Shown: positions 25,964 to 34,381, counted from the first letter of the stretch. The stretch: 64,000 nucleotides of DNA from Roseimicrobium gellanilyticum (GCF_003315205.1 NZ_QNRR01000002.1:590881-654880), one strand, 5' to 3'. Numbers and translations are program-made. The notes: generated from the letters alone by a model not told the origin.

Positions 25964-26520
25964 GCGTGAGCCTCCTTGCGCATGTGCTTCTCCGCGCACT
26001 CCAGCAGCGCCGCACGGAGACGCTGGATTGTCTTGTAGAAGGCCTGGGCGCTCTTGCCCGCCTTCTCTGCCACCTCATGAAATTTCACGCCGGGCTGATA
26101 CGCCAGATGCAGCAGCTCCTTCTGGCGGGGGTCGAGTTTTTCCAGGCACTTGCAGAGGGCAAGGCGATGCGCCTCCAGGTTGTCCGTTTCTTCAAGGGAC
26201 TCTTCGGCCAGCAGGTCGAGGATGTCGTCATTGAAGACGAGCCTGTCGCGCGACATGCGGCGCAAGTGCTTGAGCGATTCGAAACGCGCAATCGCTGCTG
26301 CCCACGCCATGAAGTTTGTGCCCATGTCGAACTGGTCAAACTTCCGCCAGGCCACGATGCTGGTCTCCTGCATCACCTCATCCACATCGTCCCAGTCAGG
26401 CAGCAGACTTCTCAGGAACCCGCGCAACCGCCCCTCATGCGCCACGAAGAGACGCACAAACGCCTCGTAGGTCTCCGGCGGGGCCTCGATGCGGGGAGTG
26501 GGAGGAGTGTCTTCGGGCAT
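25960..26520 (-). CDS. ECF sigma factor (Rhodopirellula/Verrucomicrobium type)
   Basis: 186 residues from MPEDTPPTPRIEAPPETYEA. Sigma region 2 at about 18-85 (LLPDWDDVDEVMQETSIVAW, then FMAWAAAIARFESLKHLRRM) and region 4 at about 120-172 (LDPRQKELLHLAYQPGVKFH EVAEKAGKS in two parts). The open frame extends to 26817, but only residues from the ATG at 26520 match the family. It directs RNA polymerase to a small regulon, probably including its own operon. It overlaps the FecR/LamG gene by four bases and heads the operon with the DUF1549/DUF1553 protein. Its 180-base upstream gap contains inverted repeats (26573-26725). Confidence 0.93.
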   Translation of the reverse strand: MPEDTPPTPRIEAPPETYEAFVRLFVAHEGRLRGFLRSLLPDWDDVDEVMQETSIVAWRKFDQFDMGTNFMAWAAAIARFESLKHLRRMSRDRLVFNDDILDLLAEESLEETDNLEAHRLALCKCLEKLDPRQKELLHLAYQPGVKFHEVAEKAGKSAQAFYKTIQRLRAALLECAEKHMRKEAHA

Positions 26521-26572
26521 GCCCCAGTGTACCACCGGTGGGGGCGATTTTGGACGACAAATCGCGTGGGAG

Positions 26573-26725
26573 TCCGGTAGGACGGTGCTACCGGGGCAGT
26601 GGTTGTTTGGCGTGCGGGGTAGAGCACGCAACGTTCTTCTAAAGCGTACAACTCGTTGAATGATAAGATTATACGACAGATGATTTCCACCGTCGCACTG
26701 CTTACTGTCGCACCGTCCTACCGGA
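26573..26725. repeat. Inverted-pair repeat around the sigma-operon promoter region
   Basis: TCCGGTAGGACGGTGC at 26573-26588 recurs exactly in inverted orientation at 26710-26725, 153 bp end to end. The left copy is itself a hairpin: CCGGTAG (26574-26580) and CTACCGG (26588-26594), with a GTAG/CTAC head. A further hairpin GCGTGC (26610-26615)/GCACGC (26624-26629) lies between. The right copy forms the last codons of the D,D-carboxypeptidase gene. Layout resembles the REPIN-like elements at 47.0, 54.2 and 56.4 kb. Confidence 0.55.
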
Positions 26726-27640
26726 ACTCCACCACCACCGGAAGAGATTCCGCACCTCCGCATACCGTACTTCCTCCGAGGGCGCGCCGAGGATGGTGAC
26801 GATGAGTGGCATGCCATTCTGCTCGCCCCGGGCGATGAGGCAGTACCCAGCTTGATTCGTCATGCCGGTCTTCACGCCGTCATAGCCGCCAAGCTTGAGC
26901 AGTTGATTCGAGTTTTCCCAGGTGATGTCGCGGGTCTTTGTTGTGCTCCCCGGGAGCAGGACCTTGCCGGTGTACTTCTGGGTCTTCACAACCTCAGCAA
27001 ATGCGGGATCCTTCATCGCGGCGATCGCCAGGATGACGAGGTCGCGCGCCGTGGTGGTGGGGTCCTTGTCCTCACCACCGTCACCATAGGACTGGCGGTA
27101 CACCGTGTTCTTCATCCCCAGGCGGATGGCTTCACGGTTCATCTCCGCGATGAAATTGCAGCGCGTGCGGAAGCCGGGTGTCTTCACGCTGTCCGGCGTC
27201 TCCTTTCCGGGTGGTTGCAGGCGCGCATGGAAATGCTCTGCAAACGCATTCCCCATGTCATTGCCGGAGGGCAGCATCAGACCTCGCAGGCCATCACGCA
27301 CCGAGATCTTCTCGCCAGCCTTCACACCCGCAGTCGAGCCTGCCGTCGCATCCGCGAGCTTGGAGATGGTCACCATTTCATCCAGCACCGCGGGGTCCTT
27401 CTTCGCGAGCCCCAGCACCACGTGAGCGCACATGGCTTTCGTCGTGCTCGCGGACTTCAGCTTCTCATCGGGCTGGTGGGATGCCAGCACCTCGCCAGTA
27501 TTCCCATCCGCAATCACCCATGCCTTTGCCGTGGTGATGGGCGGCGTCGCCAGATCCTCGGCAGCAAATAGCGTGAGGGTGGGGGAGAAGGCCATCAGAA
27601 GACAAGTGGCGAGCAGCAGCGCAGGCAGAGGGAACTTCAT
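26702..27640 (-). CDS. Serine D-Ala-D-Ala carboxypeptidase (peptidase S11, PBP5-like)
   Basis: 312 residues from MKFPLPALLLATCLLMAFSP, a signal peptide of about 27 residues. All three catalytic motifs are present: S-x-x-K as STTK with Ser65 and Lys68, S-x-N as SGN at Ser125-Asn127, and KTG at 257-259. The enzyme trims the terminal D-Ala from peptidoglycan stem peptides in the periplasm. It lacks the C-terminal PBP5 beta domain and amphipathic anchor, so it is a short form. The last eight residues (SSGRTVRQ) come from sequence of a repeat (26710-26725), which may have replaced the original end of the gene. In-frame sequence upstream to 27661 is ignored because MKF opens the signal peptide. Confidence 0.92.
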   Translation of the reverse strand: MKFPLPALLLATCLLMAFSPTLTLFAAEDLATPPITTAKAWVIADGNTGEVLASHQPDEKLKSASTTKAMCAHVVLGLAKKDPAVLDEMVTISKLADATAGSTAGVKAGEKISVRDGLRGLMLPSGNDMGNAFAEHFHARLQPPGKETPDSVKTPGFRTRCNFIAEMNREAIRLGMKNTVYRQSYGDGGEDKDPTTTARDLVILAIAAMKDPAFAEVVKTQKYTGKVLLPGSTTKTRDITWENSNQLLKLGGYDGVKTGMTNQAGYCLIARGEQNGMPLIVTILGAPSEEVRYAEVRNLFRWWWSSGRTVRQ

Positions 27641-27861
27641 GGAAGGGATGCGGCTAACCAAGACGATGGTGCGTCAGATGGCAATACAGATTGCTGGTGA
27701 CTGCACACCCGTGGCCAGCTGCGTCGAGCGGAAATGACGCCGAACTTCCAAAAATTTCACCACGGTGCCCTGGCTCACGAGAAGAGTAAATCTTCACACC
27801 CTTTGGAGAACCCGGCCCGGCTGCCGACCGGAGGGAGGTACTGATCTGAAGGGTAATGAAG

Positions 27862-27901
27862 TATATATACACACTCTCCTTTAGGGGAGTGTGTATATAT
27901 A
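27862..27901. repeat. 18-bp near-perfect hairpin, AT-rich tips
   Basis: TATATATACACACTCTCC (27862-27879) pairs with GGGGAGTGTGTATATATA (27884-27901) around TTTA; the single mismatch becomes a G-U pair in RNA. It lies in the 442-base gap between the carboxypeptidase and the secreted protein at 28083. It has no T-run in either direction beyond the TA repeat, so it is an unusual terminator at best. The rest of the gap contains no gene I can support. Confidence 0.75.
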
Positions 27902-28082
27902 TTGCCCTCAGCACCCGGGTTCGGGGTGAGAAGGAAAAGGAATGTTCACAGTGGAAAATTCAGGTGTGAACATATCATGCCTGAGAAACGTGGCAGCCAG
28001 ACGAGGTGCCCACTCGCAACAATGCGATGTGCAAAACGGTGGACAGTCTTCCGGGTTTTGGCTTTGATCCTGGCCCCCCCCC

Positions 28083-29399
28083 ATGAAAATTGCCGCGGCC
28101 TGCACTCTGCTGTTCCTTTTCTGCGCAGCTCCCTTCGCAGTGGCAGATCAACCTGCCCCTGAATTTCGCCATGTAACGACAGCACAGGGTGGGCGCTGCT
28201 TCTTCAAAATGATACCGGAGAAGTGGCACTATGAGAACAACAGACCTGTGAAGGAGAAGGAGGCATGGGGCGTGGCCTACGAGCTTGATGAAAACGGCGA
28301 GTTCGTGGAGCTGTGGCGCACTGAAGGCTGGTACGCATCTGAGGTCTTCCTGTCCGATGATGGACGGTACCTCGTGCGCATGGGAGTGTGGCCTACCATC
28401 AGTGAAAAATTCGACGACGTGGCCGTTGCGTTCTATGACCGCGGCAAACTTCTGAAATCTTACGAGGTGCGTGACCTTGTCAAACAACCGCATCGCATAG
28501 AGTTCTCCGCGAGCCACTATGAGTGGCGGCCCGAACAGCAGACCGTCCCTAATGGCATCAGCACAGAATTGTTTCCAGGGAGCTTCCTTCAGAGTGACTA
28601 CCTCCAGGGAGACTATTTTCACCTCGTGATGATCGACAAGACGGCCTACCGTTTCGACCTGGCGACGGGCAATATCCTTGCCACCGAAACTGATCCTGGC
28701 GCCAGGAGTCGGCGTGAAATCTGGGATGCTGAGCGGAAGGCAGAGCAGGAAAGAGGTGAAGCCCTGTATCGCACATGGCCCCGGAGAGCAGTGTATGAGC
28801 AGCATTTCACAGCCTCGGAAATCAGTGCTGACGACTGGTATACCAGCGGAGTGTGGTTCCACGGAACGAACTGGGACGCAAACCTGACGCCCAAGAAGGA
28901 CTATGGACGGGATAGCATGGTTGAGGCCGTCTTCCCGTTATCAAAGAAGGGAGACATTGAAGTCACGATTACTCCTCAGGAAATTGAGGAGGCATTTTCC
29001 TCCGTATTGCGACATCCCTTCGTCGCGGAGAGGTTTAAGCATGGCGCTACCGGAATTCGCCTGCGCATCACTGGCGATCGCCTTCATTGGAATACCCCTG
29101 AACTGGAGAAGTGGTTGAAACAGACACGCGGGGCTGCTCCCAAGGAAGCGGAACTGCGCCACTGGGCCCAAGCAATCATTGATGAAAAGGAGCAGTTGAC
29201 CCATCCCGAAGTGCCCCAAGACCCCTTTTCTCTCCCCCCTGCCAGCTTTCGCTCCTCCTTTACCAGCTTCTACCTCAATGCGAAAACCGGCGAACTGTTG
29301 TATGAGGATGAGTCTGCACCATTTCCATATCCTACAGTCTTGCTCGATGCGAAAGGAACCCGAATTGCTTCCAGCGCTGATAAGAAACATGCGGAGTAG
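28083..29399 (+). CDS. Secreted protein of unknown function, 438 residues
   Basis: Residues 1-21 form a signal peptide (MKIAAACTLLFLFCAAPFAV, then ADQP). The mature part has an N-terminal beta-rich section (GVAYELDENGEFVELWRTEG, VFLSDDGRYLVRMGVW) that resembles beta-propeller repeats, a charged helix (SRREIWDAERKAEQERGEAL), and a C-terminal part ending SPFPYPTVLLDAKGTRI-like sequence. No catalytic motif is recognised. The ATG follows directly on a run of nine Cs (28074-28082), leaving no ribosome-binding site in the usual place. Gene neighbours give no clue. Confidence 0.7.
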   Translation: MKIAAACTLLFLFCAAPFAVADQPAPEFRHVTTAQGGRCFFKMIPEKWHYENNRPVKEKEAWGVAYELDENGEFVELWRTEGWYASEVFLSDDGRYLVRMGVWPTISEKFDDVAVAFYDRGKLLKSYEVRDLVKQPHRIEFSASHYEWRPEQQTVPNGISTELFPGSFLQSDYLQGDYFHLVMIDKTAYRFDLATGNILATETDPGARSRREIWDAERKAEQERGEALYRTWPRRAVYEQHFTASEISADDWYTSGVWFHGTNWDANLTPKKDYGRDSMVEAVFPLSKKGDIEVTITPQEIEEAFSSVLRHPFVAERFKHGATGIRLRITGDRLHWNTPELEKWLKQTRGAAPKEAELRHWAQAIIDEKEQLTHPEVPQDPFSLPPASFRSSFTSFYLNAKTGELLYEDESAPFPYPTVLLDAKGTRIASSADKKHAE

Positions 29400-29808
29400 A
29401 ATGCGATGACCATCAGCACCGACATCACCTTTTCAGACCGCCAAGCACTCAGGTGGCACTCCATCACTCATCGGGAGCATCTAGCGCTTTTGATTGGCTG
29501 GTGCTTCGCGTAAGATGGGCCGCCTTACTCCTGCTGATGTGGCTCTTTGCCTTTTGCCGTGTTCCTGTTTTCAAGCTTCTTCCGTCGGCTCGCGCGAATT
29601 CCGGAAGCTGGGGGAGCGCGTCAGGTCCAAGCATGAAGTATAGGCTACGCACGACTCCGCGTCTTGAGGTAAAGAAGCAGGTGGTCGGCAGGCAAGGACA
29701 CGGAGATTTCCCACCTCTCCGCATCAACCGCTTGTGCGGGCCGCGATTCTGGGTGAAGCAACGCGTCCTTTCCATCATTCTCCCAGCCTTCCCTTCTTCC
29801 ATCCTTCA
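29400..29808. other. 409-base gap without a supportable gene
   Basis: Frames open on both strands over most of this stretch (about 119 codons forward, 112 reverse), but neither has a convincing start, composition or motif. The forward frame has one hydrophobic stretch (RWAALLLLMWLFAF). GTAAG (29509-29513) and CTTAC (29524-29528) form a small hairpin. It may be remnant sequence; I see nothing definite. Confidence 0.5.
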
Positions 29809-30144
29809 ATGAGCATCTTTGACAACGCCATCAGTGCCGGTGTGAAAATGGCCGTGAACCACATGCTGGCAGACATTGGCAGCATCACGCAGTTGCACCT
29901 CGACATCAAGGCCAAGACCGTCACGGCCACGGTGGAACTGCTGGGGGAGGTGTCACCCATCGACTTTCAGGTGGGTCAGTACGTGCTCGCGAAGAAGGAG
30001 GATGGCGTCTACATCACGCTGAAGGACATCACCTGCTCCCGTGAGTGGCTGCAGAAGGCCATCCAGAAATTCGAGCCTGAGCCCACGGTGAAGCTGCCGG
30101 AGAAGCTCGCGAGCGCAGTCAGCTTTGCTGGGATGGTACAGTAA
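29809..30144 (+). CDS. Conserved-looking unknown small protein, 111 residues
   Basis: Starts MSIFDNAISAGVKMAVNHML at the ATG 29809. The first helix is followed by strands (ITQLHLDIKAKTVTATVELL, IDFQVGQYVLAKKEDGVYIT) and a C-terminal helix. Codon use and composition match neighbours, and an in-frame extension upstream to 29734 looks like noncoding sequence. Neither signal peptide nor membrane helix is present. I do not recognise a family. It lies 79 bases ahead of the thioredoxin gene and may be cotranscribed with it. Confidence 0.6.
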   Translation: MSIFDNAISAGVKMAVNHMLADIGSITQLHLDIKAKTVTATVELLGEVSPIDFQVGQYVLAKKEDGVYITLKDITCSREWLQKAIQKFEPEPTVKLPEKLASAVSFAGMVQ

Positions 30145-30223
30145 TTGCAGCTGCTCCTGATTCTCTCTTTGCATATGCCAAAAATGGCTTGTGCATCGCG
30201 TGGCATGCCTTCATGATGAGGCC

Positions 30224-30853
30224 ATGAAGACTTCGCACTTCACCGTTGCCGGACTGGCCTTCGCGCTGGTGCTCGCCTTTGCTCCCGCGCTCCGTGCCGA
30301 AAACACGGTGTATCCCGCTGTCAAAGACTCCCTGGTCAAGTCCAAGGGGAAAAACGTTGAGACCTTTGACGCTGCTGCGCTGAAAGACGCGAAGTACGTC
30401 GCCATCTACTACTCCGCCTCCTGGTGCGGCCCCTGCCGCGCCTTCACCCCGGACCTGGTCAAGTGGTACAAGCGGAACAAGTCCAAGAACCCACACTTCG
30501 AGCTCATCTTTGTCAGCAGCGACCGCTCCGCCAAGGACATGGCTGAGTACATGAAGGCAGACGACATGGAATGGCCGGCTCTCGCCTTCGACAAGAAGAA
30601 GGACTCCGCCTCATCCGCCGTGACGAAATACTCTGGTCGTGGCATCCCGTGCCTCGTTCTCATCGACGAGACAGGAAAGGTGCTCTCCGACTCCTACGTG
30701 GACGGCAACTATGTAGGCCCACGCAAGGTACTCGAGGATATTGAGAAGACGTTGAAGGACAATCCCGCAGCAGGGGCCGCAGCCAGTGGTTCGAGTGGGA
30801 GCGCGCTGGATCGCTTCAAGAGCACCAGCACCAGTACCACACCTGCCCGCTGA
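30224..30853 (+). CDS. Exported thioredoxin-like protein (nucleoredoxin/tryparedoxin type)
   Basis: 209 residues. Signal peptide at 1-23 (MKTSHFTVAGLAFALVLAFA), then a thioredoxin fold with the redox motif WCGPC (Cys68 and Cys71), followed by FTPDLVKWYKRNKSKNPHFE and the cis-Pro loop in GRGIPCLVLIDETGKVLSDS. This spacing resembles tryparedoxin/nucleoredoxin proteins, with an insertion FVSSDRSAKDMAEYM. It probably reduces disulphides or helps cytochrome maturation in the periplasm. The Ala/Ser/Thr-rich tail (AAGAAASGSSGSAL) looks disordered. It precedes a proline-rich lipoprotein gene by 84 bases. Confidence 0.88.
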   Translation: MKTSHFTVAGLAFALVLAFAPALRAENTVYPAVKDSLVKSKGKNVETFDAAALKDAKYVAIYYSASWCGPCRAFTPDLVKWYKRNKSKNPHFELIFVSSDRSAKDMAEYMKADDMEWPALAFDKKKDSASSAVTKYSGRGIPCLVLIDETGKVLSDSYVDGNYVGPRKVLEDIEKTLKDNPAAGAAASGSSGSALDRFKSTSTSTTPAR

Positions 30854-30937
30854 GAAGGCATGGCACACACAGGCGTTCTGCATGGAAACTCAGGTGATTG
30901 AATGATTCGCCGCGTGACCCGGTCGAAGACTCTCTTC

Positions 30938-31462
30938 ATGGCAAGTTACAAACCCCTCTTCGGCCTGGCCCTGGCGACACTGCTGGGCAGCTGTGTTTAC
31001 GTCCCGCCACCGGAGCACTACGGCGGACCACCACCGCCTCCAGATGTTCCGCCTCCGTATCACTACGATGGTGTGCCGCCACCTCCACCAGAGCCTGACT
31101 ACTACTTCGGACGGGGCAGAGGGGACAGAAACTACGAATTCGACTATCAGCGCCACCGTCGCGGTCGCACGCAGTACTTGCGTGAAGTGGACCCTGACTA
31201 TGCAGTAGAGTCTCCGGAGAGCGAGGGAACCATGCCTCCTGACGAGGGCGCTGCCGATGCCGAGCCATCCCCAGCACCATCGCCACCTCCTGCTCCTGCT
31301 CCCAAGATTGACCCCACCACGGTGCCCTACGGCACAAGGACGAATACTCCCGGTCGCGCGAAGAGCCCCTATCCGCCCTATCGTGAACTCGATGTCTCCG
31401 GCATGAGATCCGGCTCGATGGCCAAGGACCCCACGACAGGGAAGGTCTTCCGCGTGCCGTGA
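30938..31462 (+). CDS. Proline-rich lipoprotein
   Basis: 174 residues from MASYKPLFGLALATLLGSC; the lipobox LLGSC gives a lipidated Cys at residue 19. The mature protein has Pro-rich and Tyr-rich stretches (YVPPPEHYGGPPPPPDVPPP), an RG/R-rich segment (GRGRGDRNYEFDYQRHRRGR) and an Ala/Pro spacer (PSPAPSPPPAPAPK), then a conserved-looking end, PYRELDVSGMRSGSMAKDPT. That end appears as a small motif near the ends of other Verrucomicrobia lipoproteins in my experience, but I cannot confirm this. Anchored in a membrane, likely spanning or coating the cell envelope; no enzymatic domain. An upstream in-frame ATG (30902) is less likely. Confidence 0.7.
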   Translation: MASYKPLFGLALATLLGSCVYVPPPEHYGGPPPPPDVPPPYHYDGVPPPPPEPDYYFGRGRGDRNYEFDYQRHRRGRTQYLREVDPDYAVESPESEGTMPPDEGAADAEPSPAPSPPPAPAPKIDPTTVPYGTRTNTPGRAKSPYPPYRELDVSGMRSGSMAKDPTTGKVFRVP

Positions 31463-31500
31463 TGCCCCGACATCATCCTCCAACGGGTGGACTGTGACTC

Positions 31501-32025
31501 ATGCTTTGCGCGGAGCTTCGCTTCTGTCCGTTTCAGGAAGTGCATGCCGAGGCGCTGCTTTCATGGCGGTACGCGCCTCCCTACAGCATGTACAGTCTCC
31601 AGCCGGAGGATCAGCACGCAGCCATCAAGGAATTGCTCCGCCCCGACCTGCACTACGTAGCAGTCCTCAATGAGGACGATGACCTGATCGCGTTCCGTTG
31701 CTTCGGCCCGGATGCCCAAGTGCCAGGTGGTAGCTACGAGGGAGAGGCGCTGGACCTCGGTGGAGGATTGCGTCCAGACCTTACCGGAAAAGGCCTAGGG
31801 CAGCATGTCATCGCCGCAGCGATGAACTATGCCATGGGGAGATTTTCTCCCACGCTCTTTCGGACGACGGTCGCGAGCTTCAATCAGAGGGCTGGGAAAG
31901 TTTGCGAGCGCCTCGGCTACCAAGTCGCTCGCTCCTTCGTGCGCCCTTCTGACGGCATGTCGTTCAACATCTTCCTCAAAAAAGCGCAGATGGTCGAGCT
32001 GGTGATTCCGATGAAGGAAGCATGA
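31501..32025 (+). CDS. GNAT-family N-acetyltransferase
   Basis: 174 residues beginning MLCAELRFCPFQEVHAEALL. GNAT motif A is visible as LDLGGGLRPDLTGKGLGQHV (the R/Q-x-x-G-x-G/A acetyl-CoA loop is LTGKGLG, about residues 95-101), and motif B as FNQRAGKVCERLGYQVARSF, which ends with the typical G-Y/F. Such enzymes acetylate amines on small molecules, peptides or ribosomal proteins; the substrate is unknown. It is the last of a run of plus-strand genes and faces uxaC. Confidence 0.85.
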   Translation: MLCAELRFCPFQEVHAEALLSWRYAPPYSMYSLQPEDQHAAIKELLRPDLHYVAVLNEDDDLIAFRCFGPDAQVPGGSYEGEALDLGGGLRPDLTGKGLGQHVIAAAMNYAMGRFSPTLFRTTVASFNQRAGKVCERLGYQVARSFVRPSDGMSFNIFLKKAQMVELVIPMKEA

Positions 32026-32090
32026 TCTTCAACAACCACGCTCATCCATTGCAAACCACGGCTCAACCATCGCTCAGCGCGCTCGCTTCC

Positions 32091-33512
32091 TCACCCTCTC
32101 GCCACATCCATGCCGAAGTAGGCATGGGCGTTCGCGTAGCAGATGCGCTTCACCATGCCGCCCACCAACTCGTAGTCGTCCGGCACGAGGCCATTCTCCA
32201 TGTCGCGACCAATGAGGTTGCACAGGATGCGGCGGAAGTACTCGTGACGGGGAGGGGAGAGGAAGCTGCGTGAATCCGTGAGCATGCCCACGAAGTGGCT
32301 GAGCAGTCCGGTGGAACTCAGCGCATTGATCTGCCACTCCATGCCTTCCAGGCAGTCGAGGAACCACCAGCCGCTGCCGAACTGCAGGCGCCCTGCGACG
32401 CCGTTCTCATTGCCCTGATAGTTCCCGATGATGGTGGAGAAGATGTAGTTGTCCTTCGGGTGCAGATTGTAGAGCACCACCTTGGGCAGGTGACCGCGCT
32501 GCTCCAGCGTATCCAGATAGAAGCGTAGACCCTGCGCATGCGAGGGATCATCAATCGAGTCGCAGCCGATGTCGCGGCCCAAGCTCTTGAAGAGACGGGC
32601 ATTTGTATTGCGCAGCGCCCCGAGGTGGAGCTGCTTCGTCCAGCCTTTCTCCGCATCGAGCTGGCCAAAGTACAGCATCAGGTAGGAGCGGAAGCGCGTG
32701 ATGGCCTCGGCCGAGAGAGCCTTGCCCGCGCGTGCCTGGTCGAAGATGGACTTCGCCTCGGCATCTGTCGCCGTTTCCGTGTCCATGTTCGTGAGACCAT
32801 GGTCGCTGAGACGTCCGCCGATGGAGTGGAAAAAGTCATGCCGCTGGCGGATGCCCTGCAGGAAGGAGTCGAGCGTATCGCATGCCTGTCCCGTGATGCC
32901 AGCGAGCTTGTCCACCCACGTATTCCACGCGGGCACATCTTCCAGACGCATGCCGGCATCCGGGCGGAACGTGGGATACACTTTCACGGGGAAGTCGCTG
33001 AGCTTCGCCACTGCCTGGTGATGCTCCAGCGTGTCCGTGGGGTCATCCGTGGAGCACACCACGCGCACGTTCGAGCGGGAAAGCAGATTCCGGCAGGAGT
33101 ATTCCGGTGTGGCGAGTTGCTCATTGCAGCGGTTCCAGATGCTCTCTGCCGTCTTTTCGTTCAGCGGCTCATCGATGCCAAAGAAGCGTTTCAGCTCCAG
33201 AGCCGTCCAGTGGTAGAGAGGATTGCGCAGCGTGTGCGGTACCGTCTTGGCAAAGGCGAGGAACTTTTCCTTCCACGGCGCATTGCCTGTCACGTGGCTC
33301 TCCGGGATGCCGTTGGCACGCATGGCGCGCCACTTGTAGTGGTCCCCGCCCAGCCAGATGTGCGCGATGGTCTCAAACTTCTGGTCCCGCGCCATCTCAT
33401 CCACCGGCAGGTGGGTGTGGTAGTCGTAGATCGGCTCATTCTCGGCATACTCATGGTAGAGCCGCCGCGCAGCCTTGGTCGTGAGGAGGAAGTCGTCGTG
33501 AATCAGAGACAT
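32091..33512 (-). CDS. uxaC: Glucuronate isomerase
   Basis: 473 residues, the normal length of UxaC, which interconverts D-glucuronate and D-fructuronate (and galacturonate/tagaturonate). Conserved blocks are visible: YDYHTHLPVDEMARD (metal-binding HxH) near residue 30, HWTALELKRFFGIDEPL near 100, VCSTDDPTDTLEHH near 150, LHLGALRNTN near 290, GCDSIDD near 315, KVVLYNLHPKDNY near 345, and GMLTDSRSFLSPPRHEY near 425. TIM-barrel amidohydrolase-related. It starts at the ATG 33512. The usual partners uxaB/uxuA are absent here, but the window also holds a PL6 polysaccharide lyase. Confidence 0.96.
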   Translation of the reverse strand: MSLIHDDFLLTTKAARRLYHEYAENEPIYDYHTHLPVDEMARDQKFETIAHIWLGGDHYKWRAMRANGIPESHVTGNAPWKEKFLAFAKTVPHTLRNPLYHWTALELKRFFGIDEPLNEKTAESIWNRCNEQLATPEYSCRNLLSRSNVRVVCSTDDPTDTLEHHQAVAKLSDFPVKVYPTFRPDAGMRLEDVPAWNTWVDKLAGITGQACDTLDSFLQGIRQRHDFFHSIGGRLSDHGLTNMDTETATDAEAKSIFDQARAGKALSAEAITRFRSYLMLYFGQLDAEKGWTKQLHLGALRNTNARLFKSLGRDIGCDSIDDPSHAQGLRFYLDTLEQRGHLPKVVLYNLHPKDNYIFSTIIGNYQGNENGVAGRLQFGSGWWFLDCLEGMEWQINALSSTGLLSHFVGMLTDSRSFLSPPRHEYFRRILCNLIGRDMENGLVPDDYELVGGMVKRICYANAHAYFGMDVARG

Positions 33513-33620
33513 GCCGCCAGCTAAGCGCGTGCCCGGTGCGGGGTCAAGGGGTGGGGTGCTTCAGAAGCCAGTCTCGAACCTCCGGAACGCACCTGCTTTC
33601 ACGGTGACCTGCCACACCCA

Positions 33621-33660
33621 GCAGCCCTGGGAGCGCCGGTCCCGCAGACGGGACCGGCTG
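33621..33660. repeat. GC-rich stem-loop, dispersed-repeat type
   Basis: GCCGGTCCC (33635-33643) pairs perfectly with GGGACCGGC (33650-33658) around GCAGAC, preceded by TGGGAGC. The TGGGAGC-stem layout is of a kind seen scattered between genes in many soil and freshwater bacteria; no T-run follows, so simple termination is unlikely. It sits 7 bases past the end of the pseudopilin-like array on the uxaC side. Confidence 0.6.
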
Positions 33661-33664
33661 CATT

Positions 33665-34381
33665 CTACGGCTTTACTTCCACGTCCAGGACCCTCCATTC
33701 CCCGGAAGCCGTGCCCACTTCACCATGCTGGGTAAAGAGATTTGTGCCTTCGCCCATGTCCTTCATTGGCACTGCTGTCCCAGACTTGGAGTCCAGAGGT
33801 TGGATTCCCACACTGCTGTCGTTCATCCCGATAATGATACCCGAGGACCAGGCTCGCCCGCGTGTCTCAGTTCCCTTCGCGTCAGGGTTCCACATGGGCG
33901 ACCATGCCGTGACGACTGGGTTTTCATAAACAAGAGGAACGCTTCCAGAAGCACTATCGGATAGTCCCGCCGTCATGGCCCAGTGATTCTCGCCGGCTTC
34001 GAGCGCCTGCTGGAAGTCGGGTGCCGCTCCAACCTTCCCATCAGGAATAAAGGGGCTCACCGGGCAGCCAAAGATGTGCTCACTCTCATCGTCGAAGATG
34101 CCTTCCTTGAACAGTTCCCGGAAGACTTCATTGGAACTGCGAGGGTTCTTCAAGAAGGAATCAGGATATTTGCCATCATGGTCGGAAGAATAGATGCGCA
34201 ATGCTGTGATGATCTGGCGGCAGTTGGAAATGCCCTTGTCCATCTTGTTGTGTGGACTGCGGATTACCAGGGGAAGCGCCAGCAAGATCAGAAAGATGAG
34301 CAGAAGGAACGCCACGATTCCGGCCACCATCTCCGGCCAGGTGAGCACCCGTTTTCTGCTCGTGGTCGGTCCTTCTCTCAT
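33665..34381 (-). CDS. Pseudopilin-like protein, array member 5
   Basis: 238 residues from MREGPTTSRKRVLTWPEM. One membrane helix (MVAGIVAFLLLIFLILLALP, about 18-37) is followed by ISNCRQIITALRIYSSDHDG and KYPD, the block that follows the pilin helix in Verrucomicrobia pseudopilins. Then come FGCPVSPFIPDGKVG, AGENHWAMTAGLSDS, VYENPV, and GMNDSSVGIQPLDSKSGTAV. The prepilin cleavage motif (G-F-T-L-x-E) is missing. Last gene of a five-gene tandem family. The stretch 33724-33830 is almost identical in DNA to 34491-34597 of the next member, which points to recent duplication or gene conversion of that part. Confidence 0.7.
   Translation of the reverse strand: MREGPTTSRKRVLTWPEMVAGIVAFLLLIFLILLALPLVIRSPHNKMDKGISNCRQIITALRIYSSDHDGKYPDSFLKNPRSSNEVFRELFKEGIFDDESEHIFGCPVSPFIPDGKVGAAPDFQQALEAGENHWAMTAGLSDSASGSVPLVYENPVVTAWSPMWNPDAKGTETRGRAWSSGIIIGMNDSSVGIQPLDSKSGTAVPMKDMGEGTNLFTQHGEVGTASGEWRVLDVEVKP

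Noticed and set aside
29453-29812. 119-codon forward frame with a hydrophobic stretch before the 29809 gene
   Set aside because: Overlaps a similar-length reverse frame, has no good start, and runs out into the next gene's start in another frame; composition resembles noncoding sequence.
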